A stretch of DNA of 64,000 nucleotides from Roseimicrobium gellanilyticum (GCF_003315205.1 NZ_QNRR01000007.1:372001-436000); one strand, 5' to 3'. Shown: positions 1 through 10,732, counted from the stretch's first letter. A program made the numbers and translations. The notes: generated by a model from the letters alone, not told the origin.

Positions 1-1
1 C

Positions 2-1258
2 TCGCTGGCCGAGCTTTGCCGTGCGGAGCAGGAGCGAGTCACCCAGGCAGAGGCCGCCGCTGTCGCCGGTGAGTTGAAGGCCACTGAAATCAAGGCTGCG
101 ATCACGACCAAGGAGGATGATCTGGCCAGTCTCTCCAAGAAGGTGCAGCAACTGGGCGTGGAGAAGTCCGCCGCAGAAAAGAAGCAAAGCGAACTCGCGC
201 AGAAGAATAAAGAACTGGAATCCAAGCTTGCGGAAGCTGCGACTCTCGAAAGTCGCATGGAGAAGCTTCGCGACGACCTCAAGTTGGTGGAACTTGGCAA
301 GAAGCGCGTGGAAGGTGAGACCGCCACGCTGCAAAAATCCCTTGGTGAAACCAAGGCATCCCTGGAAGAAGTCACCAACGAGGTGGCAGAGGAAAAGTAC
401 CGCCTCGCCGGATTGCAACGCGAGGTGCGGACTCTTCAAGACTCCAGGGCCGAGCTGCAAGAAGTCGAAGCGAGGTTGAAAGTTTCTGCCGCGAAGGTGC
501 AGGAGTTGCTGGACCAGGAGGCCAGACTCAAGGACGTGGCCAACACCTTGCGCTCGCACGAGGAGTCCAAAGGACAACTGGAACGTGCACTGGAGACCAT
601 TCGCAAACAAACAGGCGAGGCCAATGAGCGCCTGAAGAAGGTGGCTGGTGAAGAGCAGGGTGCAGCGTCTCGTTTGAAGACGCTGCAGGAGCAGGAATCG
701 GCCCTGGCATCACGGGCCAAGGCACTTGAGACTGAGGTGGCGCGTCTGCTACCCTTGCAGGCGGAAGTGAAGAAGCTCCAGGATCTCGCCGCCCGCATGC
801 AGTCCATGCAGTCCGAAACGAAGAATGCGGAAGTACAGCACCAGCAGGCTCGCAAGGGTGCAGACGATGCCCGTGCGATGCTCGGCAAGCTCTCGGCCGA
901 AGAGAAGGCGGCGCAGGCGAAAGTGCAGGAACTGCAAGGCCGCTACAAGGCCACGGCTCTTTCCCTGGAAGAAACAGCTTCCACGCTGAAGCTCAAGGGG
1001 GCTGAACTGCAGAGCACCGAAAGCAAGGTGGTGGCCCTGCGGCGGGAACTCACCGATCTGGAAGCTCTCATCACGACGAAGAACACCGAAGTCAAGCGGC
1101 TGCAACACGTGACCACGGAGATGGAGATAGCGCAGAAGAGGCTCATTGAGCAGGACGCCCGTCTCGCCGAGGTGAAGCAAAACGCAGAACCCGCGAAGGA
1201 AGGCATCATGGCAAGACCCAATCTGCGCACCGTGGTGGTGCCAAGGAAGAGGGAGTAG
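2..1258 (+). CDS. Coiled-coil protein, 5' end outside window
   Basis: The reading frame is open from base 2, so the start lies upstream of the window; the first in-frame start-like codon (TTG at 74) is probably internal. The visible 418 residues are almost wholly Glu/Lys/Ala/Leu/Gln-rich heptad sequence, predicted to form long coiled coils with no catalytic motif. The last ~20 residues are basic and non-coiled. It resembles SMC/myosin-tail-like structural proteins by composition only, so a specific function cannot be given. The sulfatase gene begins 35 bases downstream with its own ribosome binding site. Confidence 0.75.
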   Translation, partial: SLAELCRAEQERVTQAEAAAVAGELKATEIKAAITTKEDDLASLSKKVQQLGVEKSAAEKKQSELAQKNKELESKLAEAATLESRMEKLRDDLKLVELGKKRVEGETATLQKSLGETKASLEEVTNEVAEEKYRLAGLQREVRTLQDSRAELQEVEARLKVSAAKVQELLDQEARLKDVANTLRSHEESKGQLERALETIRKQTGEANERLKKVAGEEQGAASRLKTLQEQESALASRAKALETEVARLLPLQAEVKKLQDLAARMQSMQSETKNAEVQHQQARKGADDARAMLGKLSAEEKAAQAKVQELQGRYKATALSLEETASTLKLKGAELQSTESKVVALRRELTDLEALITTKNTEVKRLQHVTTEMEIAQKRLIEQDARLAEVKQNAEPAKEGIMARPNLRTVVVPRKRE

Positions 1259-1281
1259 CTGCCGGAGAGTTAGTTCATGAC

Positions 1282-1290
1282 AGGAGAGGT
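1282..1290 (+). promoter_or_regulatory. Ribosome binding site of the sulfatase gene
   Basis: AGGAGAGGT lies 3 bases before the ATG at 1294. This supports 1294 over the internal ATG at 1315, although the latter would also leave a normal signal peptide. Confidence 0.5.
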
Positions 1291-1293
1291 CTA

Positions 1294-2886
1294 ATGCCTT
1301 CGTTACAGCGGGACATGACTTCTCGCTGGCTTTCTCTCTCCCTCGCTCTCTTTTCATGGTTGATGCTGTCCACTGCGGGCGGCGCTGCACCCCTGGAAGG
1401 CAAGAGACCAAACATCATTTTCATCCTGACCGATGACCAGGGGTATGGAGATCTGTCGGTGCACGGGAATCCTGTGCTGAAGACGCCCAACCTGGACAGG
1501 ATGCATGCGGAAAGTGTGCGCTTCACCAACTGGCACAACAGCCCCACGTGTGCGCCGACACGCTCAGCCTTGCTTACAGGACGTCATGAGTTCCGCAACG
1601 GCATCACGCACACCATCCTGGAGCGCGAGCGTCTGCGCCTCGATTCGGTGACTCTTGCGCAGGTGCTGCAGAAGGCTGGCTATGCCACGGGCATCTTCGG
1701 CAAGTGGCATCTCGGTGATGAGGAGGCGTATCGACCGGACAAGCGCGGCTTTGACGAAACCTTCATCCATGGTGCCGGGGGCATCGGCCAGAGCTATCCG
1801 GGAAGTTGTGGCGATGCTCCTGGGAACAGCTACTTTGATCCTGCCATTCTTCACAACGGGAAGTTTGAGAAGACCAAGGGCTACTGCACGGATGTCTTCT
1901 TCACACAGGCCACGAAATGGATCGAATCCACGAAGAGCCAGAAGGACAAGCCCTTCCTCTGCTGGCTGAGCACGAATGCACCGCATGGACCATACATTGC
2001 CAAACCGGAAGACAGGGCGCTGTATGAGGGCAAGACGCCCAATGAAGCCGTGGCCAATTTCTTCGGCATGCTGCACAACATCGATGAGAATGTGGGCAAG
2101 CTCCTGGCAAAGCTCGACGAATGGGGCATTGCGGAGAATACACTCGTCATCTTCATGAACGACAATGGCGGCACGGCAGGAGTGCAGGTATTCAATGCCG
2201 ATATGCATGGTTCCAAGGGCTCACCGTGGATTGGCGGTGTGCGTGCCATCAGCTTCTGGCGATGGAAGGGGACGCTGAAGCCGGCCAATTGCAATGCTCT
2301 TGCTGCTCACATCGATTTCTTCCGCACCCTATCATCCATAGCCGGTGTAAAGCTGGATGAGGCGATGCTTCAGCAATCGGCCGAAGCGCGCAATCTGGTG
2401 CCGCTTCTGGAGGATTCGTCCGCGAAATGGGATGACCGTTTCCTCTTTGCACACGTCGGTCGCTGGCCCAAGGGAACGTCCCCTGATGCTGCGAAGTTGA
2501 GCAACGCCTCGGTGCGCAATACCCAATACACTCTGGTGAGCGAGGTCGCTCGCGGGCCCAAGGCTCCAAAGAACGCCGGACCCAGGTGGCAGCTCTTTGA
2601 TGTGATTGCGGATCCAGCGCAGAAGACCGACATCGCCGCAACCCATCCGGACGTGGTAAAGAAATTGACGGATGCGTACGACGCATGGTGGTCATCACTC
2701 AAGGGTCAGTACGACCTCAATGAAAACGCTGTCGGCCCCAGGTTGAATCCGTTTGCCGAGTTGTATTGGAAGCAGTTTGGCGGTGGCCCCACCCCGGAAG
2801 ACTACGAGCGCATGGATCCGGACAAGGCGAAGACTTTTGAGGCCAATCGACAACGGCAGGTAGGTGGCAAGAAGGGCGCCGATTGA
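1294..2886 (+). CDS. Secreted sulfatase (arylsulfatase family)
   Basis: A 530-residue sulfatase of the alkaline-phosphatase-like superfamily that hydrolyses sulfate esters, probably on extracytoplasmic polysaccharide. Residues 9-31 form a signal peptide ending near GGAA. The metal-binding pair is D47-D48 in ILTDDQGYGD. The formylglycine motif is C86-A-P-T-R90, followed by SALLTGR, so this is a Cys-type enzyme that needs a formylglycine-generating enzyme. FGKWHLG and MNDNGG are further family motifs. It is followed by secreted proteins in the same direction, which fits a degradation cluster. The substrate cannot be read from the sequence. Confidence 0.93.
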   Translation: MPSLQRDMTSRWLSLSLALFSWLMLSTAGGAAPLEGKRPNIIFILTDDQGYGDLSVHGNPVLKTPNLDRMHAESVRFTNWHNSPTCAPTRSALLTGRHEFRNGITHTILERERLRLDSVTLAQVLQKAGYATGIFGKWHLGDEEAYRPDKRGFDETFIHGAGGIGQSYPGSCGDAPGNSYFDPAILHNGKFEKTKGYCTDVFFTQATKWIESTKSQKDKPFLCWLSTNAPHGPYIAKPEDRALYEGKTPNEAVANFFGMLHNIDENVGKLLAKLDEWGIAENTLVIFMNDNGGTAGVQVFNADMHGSKGSPWIGGVRAISFWRWKGTLKPANCNALAAHIDFFRTLSSIAGVKLDEAMLQQSAEARNLVPLLEDSSAKWDDRFLFAHVGRWPKGTSPDAAKLSNASVRNTQYTLVSEVARGPKAPKNAGPRWQLFDVIADPAQKTDIAATHPDVVKKLTDAYDAWWSSLKGQYDLNENAVGPRLNPFAELYWKQFGGGPTPEDYERMDPDKAKTFEANRQRQVGGKKGAD

Positions 2887-2923
2887 CGGAGTTTGCGCGG
2901 TGCACGGGATTTATTTGCGTGAC

Positions 2924-2930
2924 GAGGTGA
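2924..2930 (+). promoter_or_regulatory. Ribosome binding site supporting the start at 2941
   Basis: GAGGTGA lies 10 bases before the ATG at 2941. The alternative ATG at 2983 has no comparable sequence, although it would give a shorter, more typical signal peptide. Confidence 0.35.
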
Positions 2931-2940
2931 TGCTCCAGCT

Positions 2941-5900
2941 ATGCTGAGAGCGTTTCCTTCCCGCATCTCCGCTGCCCGCACCATGACCCTCTCGCGCCTC
3001 TTATCATTCCCCGTTGTGTTCTGTTTCCTCAGCGCCTCCCTTTGCGCAGAATCTCCGATCCATGTGGAGCCGATTCCCGGTGCTGCCGATCTCGACAAGG
3101 CCGTGTTCGCGTCGTCCGTGGGGGGCGCAGAAGTTGCCATCGCAGAAGAAACCGCAAAGGGCGGGCCTTCAGCCGTGATTTGGGTGAAGGGTGGCAAGCC
3201 CGAGTTCCGCGGGGTGCGCTACGGCGAGGGGAGGGATGCAGGCGCACGGCATCTACGTGTGGGTTTTGTGAAGTCGGTCGAACTGGGTTCCGTGCTGGTG
3301 CGTGGGGGTGGAGCTTTGAGCGTCTTGAAGCCGGGCGCTCCCTATCCAGGCAACCTTGCGGATGACTCGCAGTGGATCCCTGCGGAGCGCCTGCAAAACG
3401 GGGTGGCCACTCAAGATGAAGTCACCGAGGATGCCTATGGTCTATGGGTGCTGCCGAAGGGAACGACCACGCGTGCCTTGCGCTTCAGTCATGTGCCGGC
3501 ACCTGGGGATCGGGAGATGAATGGCTGGCTCGGTGGGGTGTGGCTGCTGCCGGACCGCGTGGGCAATGTGGCACCGCAAGCCCTTGTGCAGTCTGTCGCG
3601 CGTGATGATGTGTCGACCAAGCTGGTGGATGAGTCGCACAACAAGCAGTGGCAGACCTGGGACAACGGAGAGGACGGTGCTGCGCTCGCGGTAAGTCAGG
3701 AGCATCCGGAGATCGTGACGCTTACGTGGCCCAAGCCAGTGAGACTGAGCGGTATTTGCCTGCTGTGGACCGGCTTTCAGAGCGTGGATGTGGATGCCTT
3801 CATTGGAGGAGAAGAGTCCGTGCGTGAGGCCCCGACATCGAGTTGGAAGCAGGTAACCCAAGGACGCGACATGGATGCGCTCTATCCCCTGCCACTGGGG
3901 CCGCATTGGCTGGGCTTTGAGAAGGAAGTGGAGACGCGGGCGCTACGTTTGCGCATCACCGGCGGTGCAAAGTCGAATCATCCGCACCTCACCAGCAAGG
4001 TGAAGGAAGGCAAGCGAGTGTGGCTTGGAGATGTGCTGGCGATCACGAAGCTGGGTGAGAAGGAACTCGCTTCCATCGTCTTGCCCAGAGCCGAGGAGGA
4101 ACCGCCTCCCATTCCCGTGAAGTTTACTCTCCCCGAAGCCGGACTTGTCACACTCGTGATCGAGGACAAAGACAACCGGCGTGTGCGCAATCTCGTCAGT
4201 GAAACACTCTTTCCAGCCGGTGAGAATGTCGCATGGTGGGATGGCAGTGATGATCTGTTGCGGGATCCCCAGGCAGCGAGACATGGGGTGTATCACATTC
4301 CCACACGACCGGTGATACCCGGTGAATACAAGGTGCGCGGCCTGTGGCGGAAGCCGGTGTCCCTGCACTATGAATTCAGCATCTACAGCGCGGGCAGGCC
4401 GGCGTGGATGACGGCCGACAAGACGGGCTGCTGGATGACCACGCACACGCCACCCACGAGCATGGTGTTTGTCCCTGGTTCCCGTACAGCGGATGGCGTG
4501 CCGCTGATCTTCATGGGTGCCTACGTGGCCGAAGGAGGTCATGGGCTCCAGTGGGTGAAGGAAGATGGGACCAAGCTCGGCGGACAGGGCTGGGTAGGTG
4601 GCACATGGACCGGTGCACCGACACTCGCGGTTGATGCAGGCAGTCGTCCCATTGGTGATGACCTGTGCTATGTTGGTTCGATATGGGATGGCGAACTCCG
4701 CCTCACGGCGAAGACCCGCAAGCTTGAGGACCGTCCTATCTTCAAGACCGTCCTCGGAAAGGATCCCAATATCAAGAAACCCTCCGATGGTGTGAAGCCA
4801 ACGGAACTCGAGGGCTATGATGGGGGAGGGAAGCAGTTTGTGCTCGCAGGCATTGCGGCACATGACGGCATTCTTGTCGGCTCACTCATTCGTCAGAATG
4901 AGCTCTTCTTCGTGGATGCGAAGAACGCGCAGATGCTTGGCCGTGTGCCAGTGGAGAATCCGCGGGGTGTGGCATTCGATTCCCAAGGGCGCCTGCTGGT
5001 GATCAGTGGTGCTAAACTCCTCCGTCATCCCGCCTTGGACGCGTTGCATCCCAACAAGCTGGGACATGCCGAAGTCATCATCGACAAGGGTTTGGATGAT
5101 CCTCGTCATGTGCTCACAGACGATGCCGGCAATTTCTTTGTCTCCGATCGTGGACAGAGTCATCAAGTGAAAATCTTCTCTCCGCAGGGCAAGCTGCTAC
5201 GCACGGTGGGCAAGGCGGGGGCGCCCAAGGTTGGGAAGTACGATCCGATCCACATCAACAACCCCAATGGCCTCGCACTCGATTCCCAGGGAAGACTGTG
5301 GATTGCGGAGGCGGATAACTTTCCCCGTCGTGTGTCCGTATGGGGCAAGGACGGGAAGCTCGATCGCGCCTTCTACGGGCCCACGGAATATGGTGGGGGC
5401 GGGGTGCTGGATTCCCGAGATGCGAATGTCTTTTTCTACAAGGGACTGGAGTTCAAACTCGACTGGGCCGTGGGCAAGGATGAACTCGTACGCGTGTTTC
5501 ATCGGCCAGACGAGTTGATGGAGGCCCATGGCGGGCACTACTCGCCAGACACACCGTTGTATCCTGAGTCACGCAAGGGCGAGCGGTATTTCACGAGCTG
5601 CTACACCCACAATCCAACCGGCGGTGATCAAGTGGCCTTCCTCTGGAAGGATGATGGCGCCACGGCGCATCTTGTGGCAGCGCTTGGCAGTGCCCATGCG
5701 TGGCGTGCTCTTCGAGCCCCTGAGCTTTCAGGCATCTGGCCGCAAGGCACCAAGCTCGAAGAAGAGAATCCCCCGGCGGACAAGCAGGCCTGCTTTGCAT
5801 GGACAGACAGGAGCGGAGACGCGCATCCGCAAGCAGATGAATTCACCGTGCTCAAGGGTTCCATGCGCGGCGTCACGGTGATGCCGGACCTTTCCTTTGT

Positions 5901-7338
5901 GGTCGCTCGCTACAGCGAGAATAGTGTTCGCTATTCACCTGCAGGATTCACTGGCAAAGGCGCACCTCTCTACAAGCTTGATGCGCCTGAGATCATAGGG
6001 CCTTCCGGGGGCCAGCCTCCTTCGAGTGGTGGGAACCAGGCGATGATGCATCCTTCCGGCTGGACTCTCTTGACGAACGCGCCTGCTCCCTTCTCTCCGT
6101 ATGGTCTAGGCGGAATGTACAACGGCGAGCCGCGCTGGAGCTATCCGAGTGCATGGCCGGGCCTGCATGCCAGCCACGAGGCTGCGGTGCCGGATCGCCC
6201 GGGAATGGTGGTGGGGCACACGCGCCTGCTGGGTGGCTGGGTGCAACCACGCGGTGATGGCGGTCCCATGTTCTGCATCAATGGCAACATGGGGAACATG
6301 TACCTCTTCACTGCGGACGGGCTCTTTGTCTCCACCTTGTTTCATGACATCCGTCTGCGTCCGAACTGGGCTGCGCCCGTTGCCATCCGCAACATGGACG
6401 TGACGAATGTCTCCCTGCACGATGAGAACTTCTGGCCAAGCATCACGCAAACACCCGATGGCAGGGTATTCCTCATCGATGGCGCTCGCACGAGCCTCGT
6501 CCGTGTGGATGGATTGGACACTATCAAGCGTCTTCCAGAGCAGGCCATCACTGTCACTACAGCAGATTTGGAGAAGTCGCGCGACTGGCATGCACGTGTG
6601 GAGGCATCGCGCCAGAAGGCTCGCGGAAGTGGCATTCTGAAGGTCAAGCTACGTGACGATGCCCCCACGGTGGATGGGAATTTGAATGACTGGCCGGCCA
6701 CCACCGACTGGGCATCCATCGACCGCCGTGGCATCAAGGCCAACTTCAACAGCGACTCCAAACCGTATGAAGTGAGCGCTGCTGTCACCGTGAGCCGGGG
6801 GCGTCTCTTTGCCGCATGGCGCACCACGGAGAAGGATCTGCTCAACAACAGTGCCGAGAGTCCCCAGTCGATCTTCAAAACAGGCGGATGTCTTGACCTT
6901 ATGCTTGGCACGGATGCCACTGCAAAGCCAGACCGCCCTTCACCGGTGCCGGGGGACCTTCGCCTCCTGGTGACTCTGGTAAAGGACAAGCCGCTCGCCA
7001 TGCTCTACCGTGCCAAGGTGCCGGGCACTACCCAGCCAGTGGCGTTCAGCAGTCCATGGCGTTCCATCTCCATCGATGTGGTCGAAGATATCACCTCGAA
7101 AGTGGAGTTCGCGAAAGATGGCTCCGGCAACTACGAGCTCGGAGTTCCCCTTGAGGTATTGGGTTGGAAGCCGAAGGCCGGGGACTCCTTCTCCGCTGAC
7201 CTCGGAGTATTGCGTGGTGCCAACTTTCAGACCACCCAGCGTGTCTACTGGTCAAACAAGGCCACAGCCATCACGGCGGATGTGCCCAGTGAGGCCGAGC
7301 TGACACCGAAGCTGTGGGGGAAGTGGCGGATGGAGTAG
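2941..7338 (+). CDS. Giant secreted NHL-repeat protein with C-terminal CBM9-like domain
   Basis: 1465 residues with a signal peptide (residues ~15-36, ending SLCAES). No enzyme motif is recognised. Around 390-480 a FlgD-like beta-sandwich is suggested by FTLPEAGLVTLVIEDKDN and FPAGENVAWWDG. Residues ~670-840 hold NHL-type propeller blades (NPRGVAFDSQGRLLV, NPNGLALDSQGRLWIAEADN). The last ~235 residues (from about 1230, DDAPTVDGNLNDWP) look like the CBM9-like domain often found at the end of secreted bacterial enzymes. It sits 54 bases after the sulfatase gene. A carbohydrate-binding or scaffold role in the degradation cluster is inferred from context and the C-terminal domain. Confidence 0.8.
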   Translation: MLRAFPSRISAARTMTLSRLLSFPVVFCFLSASLCAESPIHVEPIPGAADLDKAVFASSVGGAEVAIAEETAKGGPSAVIWVKGGKPEFRGVRYGEGRDAGARHLRVGFVKSVELGSVLVRGGGALSVLKPGAPYPGNLADDSQWIPAERLQNGVATQDEVTEDAYGLWVLPKGTTTRALRFSHVPAPGDREMNGWLGGVWLLPDRVGNVAPQALVQSVARDDVSTKLVDESHNKQWQTWDNGEDGAALAVSQEHPEIVTLTWPKPVRLSGICLLWTGFQSVDVDAFIGGEESVREAPTSSWKQVTQGRDMDALYPLPLGPHWLGFEKEVETRALRLRITGGAKSNHPHLTSKVKEGKRVWLGDVLAITKLGEKELASIVLPRAEEEPPPIPVKFTLPEAGLVTLVIEDKDNRRVRNLVSETLFPAGENVAWWDGSDDLLRDPQAARHGVYHIPTRPVIPGEYKVRGLWRKPVSLHYEFSIYSAGRPAWMTADKTGCWMTTHTPPTSMVFVPGSRTADGVPLIFMGAYVAEGGHGLQWVKEDGTKLGGQGWVGGTWTGAPTLAVDAGSRPIGDDLCYVGSIWDGELRLTAKTRKLEDRPIFKTVLGKDPNIKKPSDGVKPTELEGYDGGGKQFVLAGIAAHDGILVGSLIRQNELFFVDAKNAQMLGRVPVENPRGVAFDSQGRLLVISGAKLLRHPALDALHPNKLGHAEVIIDKGLDDPRHVLTDDAGNFFVSDRGQSHQVKIFSPQGKLLRTVGKAGAPKVGKYDPIHINNPNGLALDSQGRLWIAEADNFPRRVSVWGKDGKLDRAFYGPTEYGGGGVLDSRDANVFFYKGLEFKLDWAVGKDELVRVFHRPDELMEAHGGHYSPDTPLYPESRKGERYFTSCYTHNPTGGDQVAFLWKDDGATAHLVAALGSAHAWRALRAPELSGIWPQGTKLEEENPPADKQACFAWTDRSGDAHPQADEFTVLKGSMRGVTVMPDLSFVVARYSENSVRYSPAGFTGKGAPLYKLDAPEIIGPSGGQPPSSGGNQAMMHPSGWTLLTNAPAPFSPYGLGGMYNGEPRWSYPSAWPGLHASHEAAVPDRPGMVVGHTRLLGGWVQPRGDGGPMFCINGNMGNMYLFTADGLFVSTLFHDIRLRPNWAAPVAIRNMDVTNVSLHDENFWPSITQTPDGRVFLIDGARTSLVRVDGLDTIKRLPEQAITVTTADLEKSRDWHARVEASRQKARGSGILKVKLRDDAPTVDGNLNDWPATTDWASIDRRGIKANFNSDSKPYEVSAAVTVSRGRLFAAWRTTEKDLLNNSAESPQSIFKTGGCLDLMLGTDATAKPDRPSPVPGDLRLLVTLVKDKPLAMLYRAKVPGTTQPVAFSSPWRSISIDVVEDITSKVEFAKDGSGNYELGVPLEVLGWKPKAGDSFSADLGVLRGANFQTTQRVYWSNKATAITADVPSEAELTPKLWGKWRME

Positions 7339-7510
7339 ATCAGCCCTGGCATGGATGATATTGCCATCCTGCCCATGGGTGTCCAAAGAGGACAGGTTCC
7401 CGATATTTGACGCTTACTAACGACATTTTGCCCGATGTGTTTCTTGCGCCTTCAGGGTGCTGGAATTGCGCATCTGAAGACGTTAAAATGTCCAGAATCG
7501 TCACTTTCTG

Positions 7511-10500
7511 ATGAGCGCTCGTCACCTTCTTACCACCCTTGCCATCACTGCCACTGTGGCGAGTGGGGCAGTCCATGCTGCCTCCACGCCACCATCCGCG
7601 GTCCAGTTCAACCGTGATATCCGCCCTATTCTCGCGGAGGCGTGCTTCCATTGTCATGGGCCGGACCCCGGGACGCGCAAAGCGTCCCTGCGCCTGGATA
7701 CGGAAGAGGGGTTCTTTGCCGCGCGTGATGGCGGTGACTCCACTGTGGTAAAGGGACAGCCGGAGAAAAGCTCTCTGTATCAGCGCATCGTCACTGAGGA
7801 TGTGGATGATGTGATGCCACCCCCGGAGTCGCATAAAGATCTGAAGCCGGAGCAGAAGGAACTCATCAAGAGGTGGATTGAGCAGGGCGCGTCCTGGCAG
7901 CCCCATTGGTCCCTGGTGAAGCCGGAGCGTCCCGCACTGCCCACCGTACCGGGAGTGAATGCGGAGACGCAGAATCCGATTGATCGCTTCGTTCAGTCAA
8001 GGCTCGCGAGCGTGGGACTCACCCCTGCACCGGAAGCGGATAAATATACCCTCGCGCGCCGCGTGACATTGGACCTCACCGGCCTTCCGCCCTCGCCAGA
8101 AGAAGTGGAGGCCTATGTGAGCGATACTCGTCCTGACGCTTATGAAAAATTCGTGGAGCGTCTCCTGGACTCGAAGCGCTACGGAGAGCATCGCGCACGT
8201 TACTGGCTGGATGCTGCGCGCTATGCGGATACCCATGGCCTCCACTTTGATAATTATCGCGAGATGTGGCTCTACCGCGACTGGGTGGTGAATGCCTTCA
8301 ACAAGAACCAGCCATTTGATGCTTTCACCGTTGAGCAGATTGCCGGTGACCTTCTGCCCAATCGTACGGATGAGCAATTGATCGCCACAGGGTTCCAGCG
8401 CTGCAACATCACCACCAACGAAGGTGGCACCATCGATGAGGAGAATCTCGCCCTCTATGCTGCCGACCGCGTGCAGACCCTCGGTTGGGTTTACATGGGC
8501 TACACGGTAAACTGCGCCCAGTGCCACGATCACAAGTTTGATCCCATTACCGCAAAAGACTACTACGCTCTCGCGGCGTTCTTCAGGAATACCACGCAGG
8601 GTGCGAAGGATGGCAATGTGAAGGATAGCGGACCCATCCTCGTGGTACCGTCAGAGAAGGACAAGGTGCGCTGGACGGCCCTGCCCAAGGAAATCGAAGT
8701 GGCGACCGCCGCCCGTACCGATCGTAAGAAAACGGCGCGCCCCGAGTTCAGCCAGTGGCTTGCCTCTGCGAAACCGGATACACTGGACAAGGATGTGCCG
8801 TCCGAAGGCATTGTGGCCCATGTGCCGCTGAACGAAGGCACCGGCAATGAAGTGCAGGCCATTTGCGGGCCGCCTCGTACCATCAAGGCGACGGGTGAGA
8901 TTTCATGGGCTCCAGATGGCAAGCTCGGACCTGCTCCCATTCTGAAGTCGGGCAGTACCTTTGTGCTCGGTGAAGAAGGTGACTTTGAGCAGAAGCAGTC
9001 CTTCAGCTATGGCGCATGGATCAAGGCGGGGAGAAATGGCGTCTTCGGCGGGATCATTGCCCGCATGGATGAGAAGGCGCAATACCGTGGTTGGGATCTC
9101 TTCCAGGCAGATCGTGGCCTCGCCGTTCATATCGTGAGCGATTGGCCAGAGGACGCCCTCAAGGTCAGCACGCGCAATGCGGTGCTGAAGCCTGGCACCT
9201 GGCAGCATGTGTTTGTCACCTACAACGGCTCCGGTAAAGCGAATGGCATCAAGATCTACATCGATGGTGTGGATCAGAAGCTGAACACGGAGAATGCGTC
9301 ACTGAAGCGCAGCAGCAGCATCCGCACACAGACACCGTTGCGCATCGGCCAGCGCAGTGATGTGCAGACATTTGAGGGCGGTTCCGTTCAGGACGCGCGT
9401 GTCTATGCTCGCGAACTCAAGCCGGCTGAAGTGAAACGCATCTCCGAAATGGGGCCGCTGCGCGCCATTCTGGCAGCCACCTCGGACAAGCGCACACCAC
9501 AGCAGCACAACGCCCTGTACGATCACTACCTCGTCACGCGTGATGAGTCCTACAAGAAGCTCGATAAGGCTGTGGTCGACCTTGAGAAAGAGAAGACAGA
9601 TATCAAGGCGCGCAGCCCCATCACCCACGTGCAGGAAGAGGTTATGAACGTCAAACCCATGACTCCCATCCTGATGCGTGGCGAGTATGATAAGAAGGGC
9701 GAAACCGTCGCCGCGGCCACTCCTGTGGCTCTTGGACCTGCGATGCCAAAGGATGCGCCGCAGAACCGGCTGGGACTCGCGCAGTGGCTGATCGACCCCA
9801 ATCATCCGCTCACCACACGGGTGACGATGAACCGTTTCTGGCAAGAGCTCTTTGGCCAGGGATTGGTGAAAACCAGCGAAGACTTCGGCATCATGGGCAG
9901 CGCACCGAGCCATCCTGAACTCCTCGACTGGCTTTCCGTCGAGTTCCGCGAAAGCGGATGGGATGTGAAGCACATGTTCAAGCTGATGGTCACCTCCGCT
10001 GCCTACAAGCAGGCGGCTCTCGCCACTCCGGAGAAGCTGGAAAAGGACCGGGACAATGCCCTGCTCAGCCGTGGCCCCCGTTTCCGCATGGATGCGGAGA
10101 TGGTTCGCGACTACGCGCTTGCCGCGAGCGGCACGATGTCACCCACCATGGGTGGACCCGGCACGCGTCCTTATCAGCCGGAGAATATCTGGGAGATTGT
10201 AGGGCTCGCCGGCGGGAACACGCGCAACTATGTGCAGGACACGGGCGAAGGTCTCTATCGCCGCACGTTGTACAACTTCTGGAAACGCATGGCGCCTTCG
10301 CCAAACATGGAGGCCTTCAATGCGCCAAGTCGCGAGGCGAGCTGTGTGCGTCGCGAGCGTACCAACACGCCGCTTCAGGCGCTCGTGACCATGAATGACC
10401 CACAGTTCGTGGAAGCCGCGAGGAACCTCGCCCAGCATGCCATGGTCCAGGCGAAGGGCGATCCGGAGGGAATCACGAAGTACATCACCGGTCGCGTACT

Positions 10501-10711
10501 CTGTCGCCCACTGAAGCCTGAGGAGACAACCATCCTTCAGGCGAGCCTGAAGGATCTACAGGCCTACTATCAATCGAAGCCAGAGGATGCTGCCGCATTG
10601 ATCGCAGTCGGAACCACCAAGGCGGATGCCTCCCTGAATGCATCGCAACTCGCCGCATGGACCATGGTCTGCAATCAGATCATGAACCTCGATGAGGTGC
10701 TGAATAAATAA
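7511..10711 (+). CDS. Planctomycete-type cytochrome/DUF1549/LamG/DUF1553 protein
   Basis: 1066 residues with a signal peptide ending near VHAAS. Domains in order: a cytochrome-like segment with a haem-type C45-F-H-C48-H49 motif (EACFHCHGPDPG); DUF1549 from ~155 to 360 (LTGLPPSPEE, RYADTHG), containing a second CxxCH near residue 334 (NCAQCHDHKFDP); a concanavalin-like LamG domain at ~485-645 (FSYGAWIKAG, IYIDGV, ARVYAREL); and DUF1553 from ~745 (NRLGLAQWLIDPNHPLTTRVTMNR). These proteins are abundant in Planctomycetes and Verrucomicrobia and are usually followed, as here, by a DUF1501 gene. Proposed roles concern polysaccharide breakdown or redox chemistry in the periplasm and are unproven. 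Confidence 0.92.
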   Translation: MSARHLLTTLAITATVASGAVHAASTPPSAVQFNRDIRPILAEACFHCHGPDPGTRKASLRLDTEEGFFAARDGGDSTVVKGQPEKSSLYQRIVTEDVDDVMPPPESHKDLKPEQKELIKRWIEQGASWQPHWSLVKPERPALPTVPGVNAETQNPIDRFVQSRLASVGLTPAPEADKYTLARRVTLDLTGLPPSPEEVEAYVSDTRPDAYEKFVERLLDSKRYGEHRARYWLDAARYADTHGLHFDNYREMWLYRDWVVNAFNKNQPFDAFTVEQIAGDLLPNRTDEQLIATGFQRCNITTNEGGTIDEENLALYAADRVQTLGWVYMGYTVNCAQCHDHKFDPITAKDYYALAAFFRNTTQGAKDGNVKDSGPILVVPSEKDKVRWTALPKEIEVATAARTDRKKTARPEFSQWLASAKPDTLDKDVPSEGIVAHVPLNEGTGNEVQAICGPPRTIKATGEISWAPDGKLGPAPILKSGSTFVLGEEGDFEQKQSFSYGAWIKAGRNGVFGGIIARMDEKAQYRGWDLFQADRGLAVHIVSDWPEDALKVSTRNAVLKPGTWQHVFVTYNGSGKANGIKIYIDGVDQKLNTENASLKRSSSIRTQTPLRIGQRSDVQTFEGGSVQDARVYARELKPAEVKRISEMGPLRAILAATSDKRTPQQHNALYDHYLVTRDESYKKLDKAVVDLEKEKTDIKARSPITHVQEEVMNVKPMTPILMRGEYDKKGETVAAATPVALGPAMPKDAPQNRLGLAQWLIDPNHPLTTRVTMNRFWQELFGQGLVKTSEDFGIMGSAPSHPELLDWLSVEFRESGWDVKHMFKLMVTSAAYKQAALATPEKLEKDRDNALLSRGPRFRMDAEMVRDYALAASGTMSPTMGGPGTRPYQPENIWEIVGLAGGNTRNYVQDTGEGLYRRTLYNFWKRMAPSPNMEAFNAPSREASCVRRERTNTPLQALVTMNDPQFVEAARNLAQHAMVQAKGDPEGITKYITGRVLCRPLKPEETTILQASLKDLQAYYQSKPEDAAALIAVGTTKADASLNASQLAAWTMVCNQIMNLDEVLNK

Positions 10712-10732
10712 CCGCCGTCGATTTTCATTGTC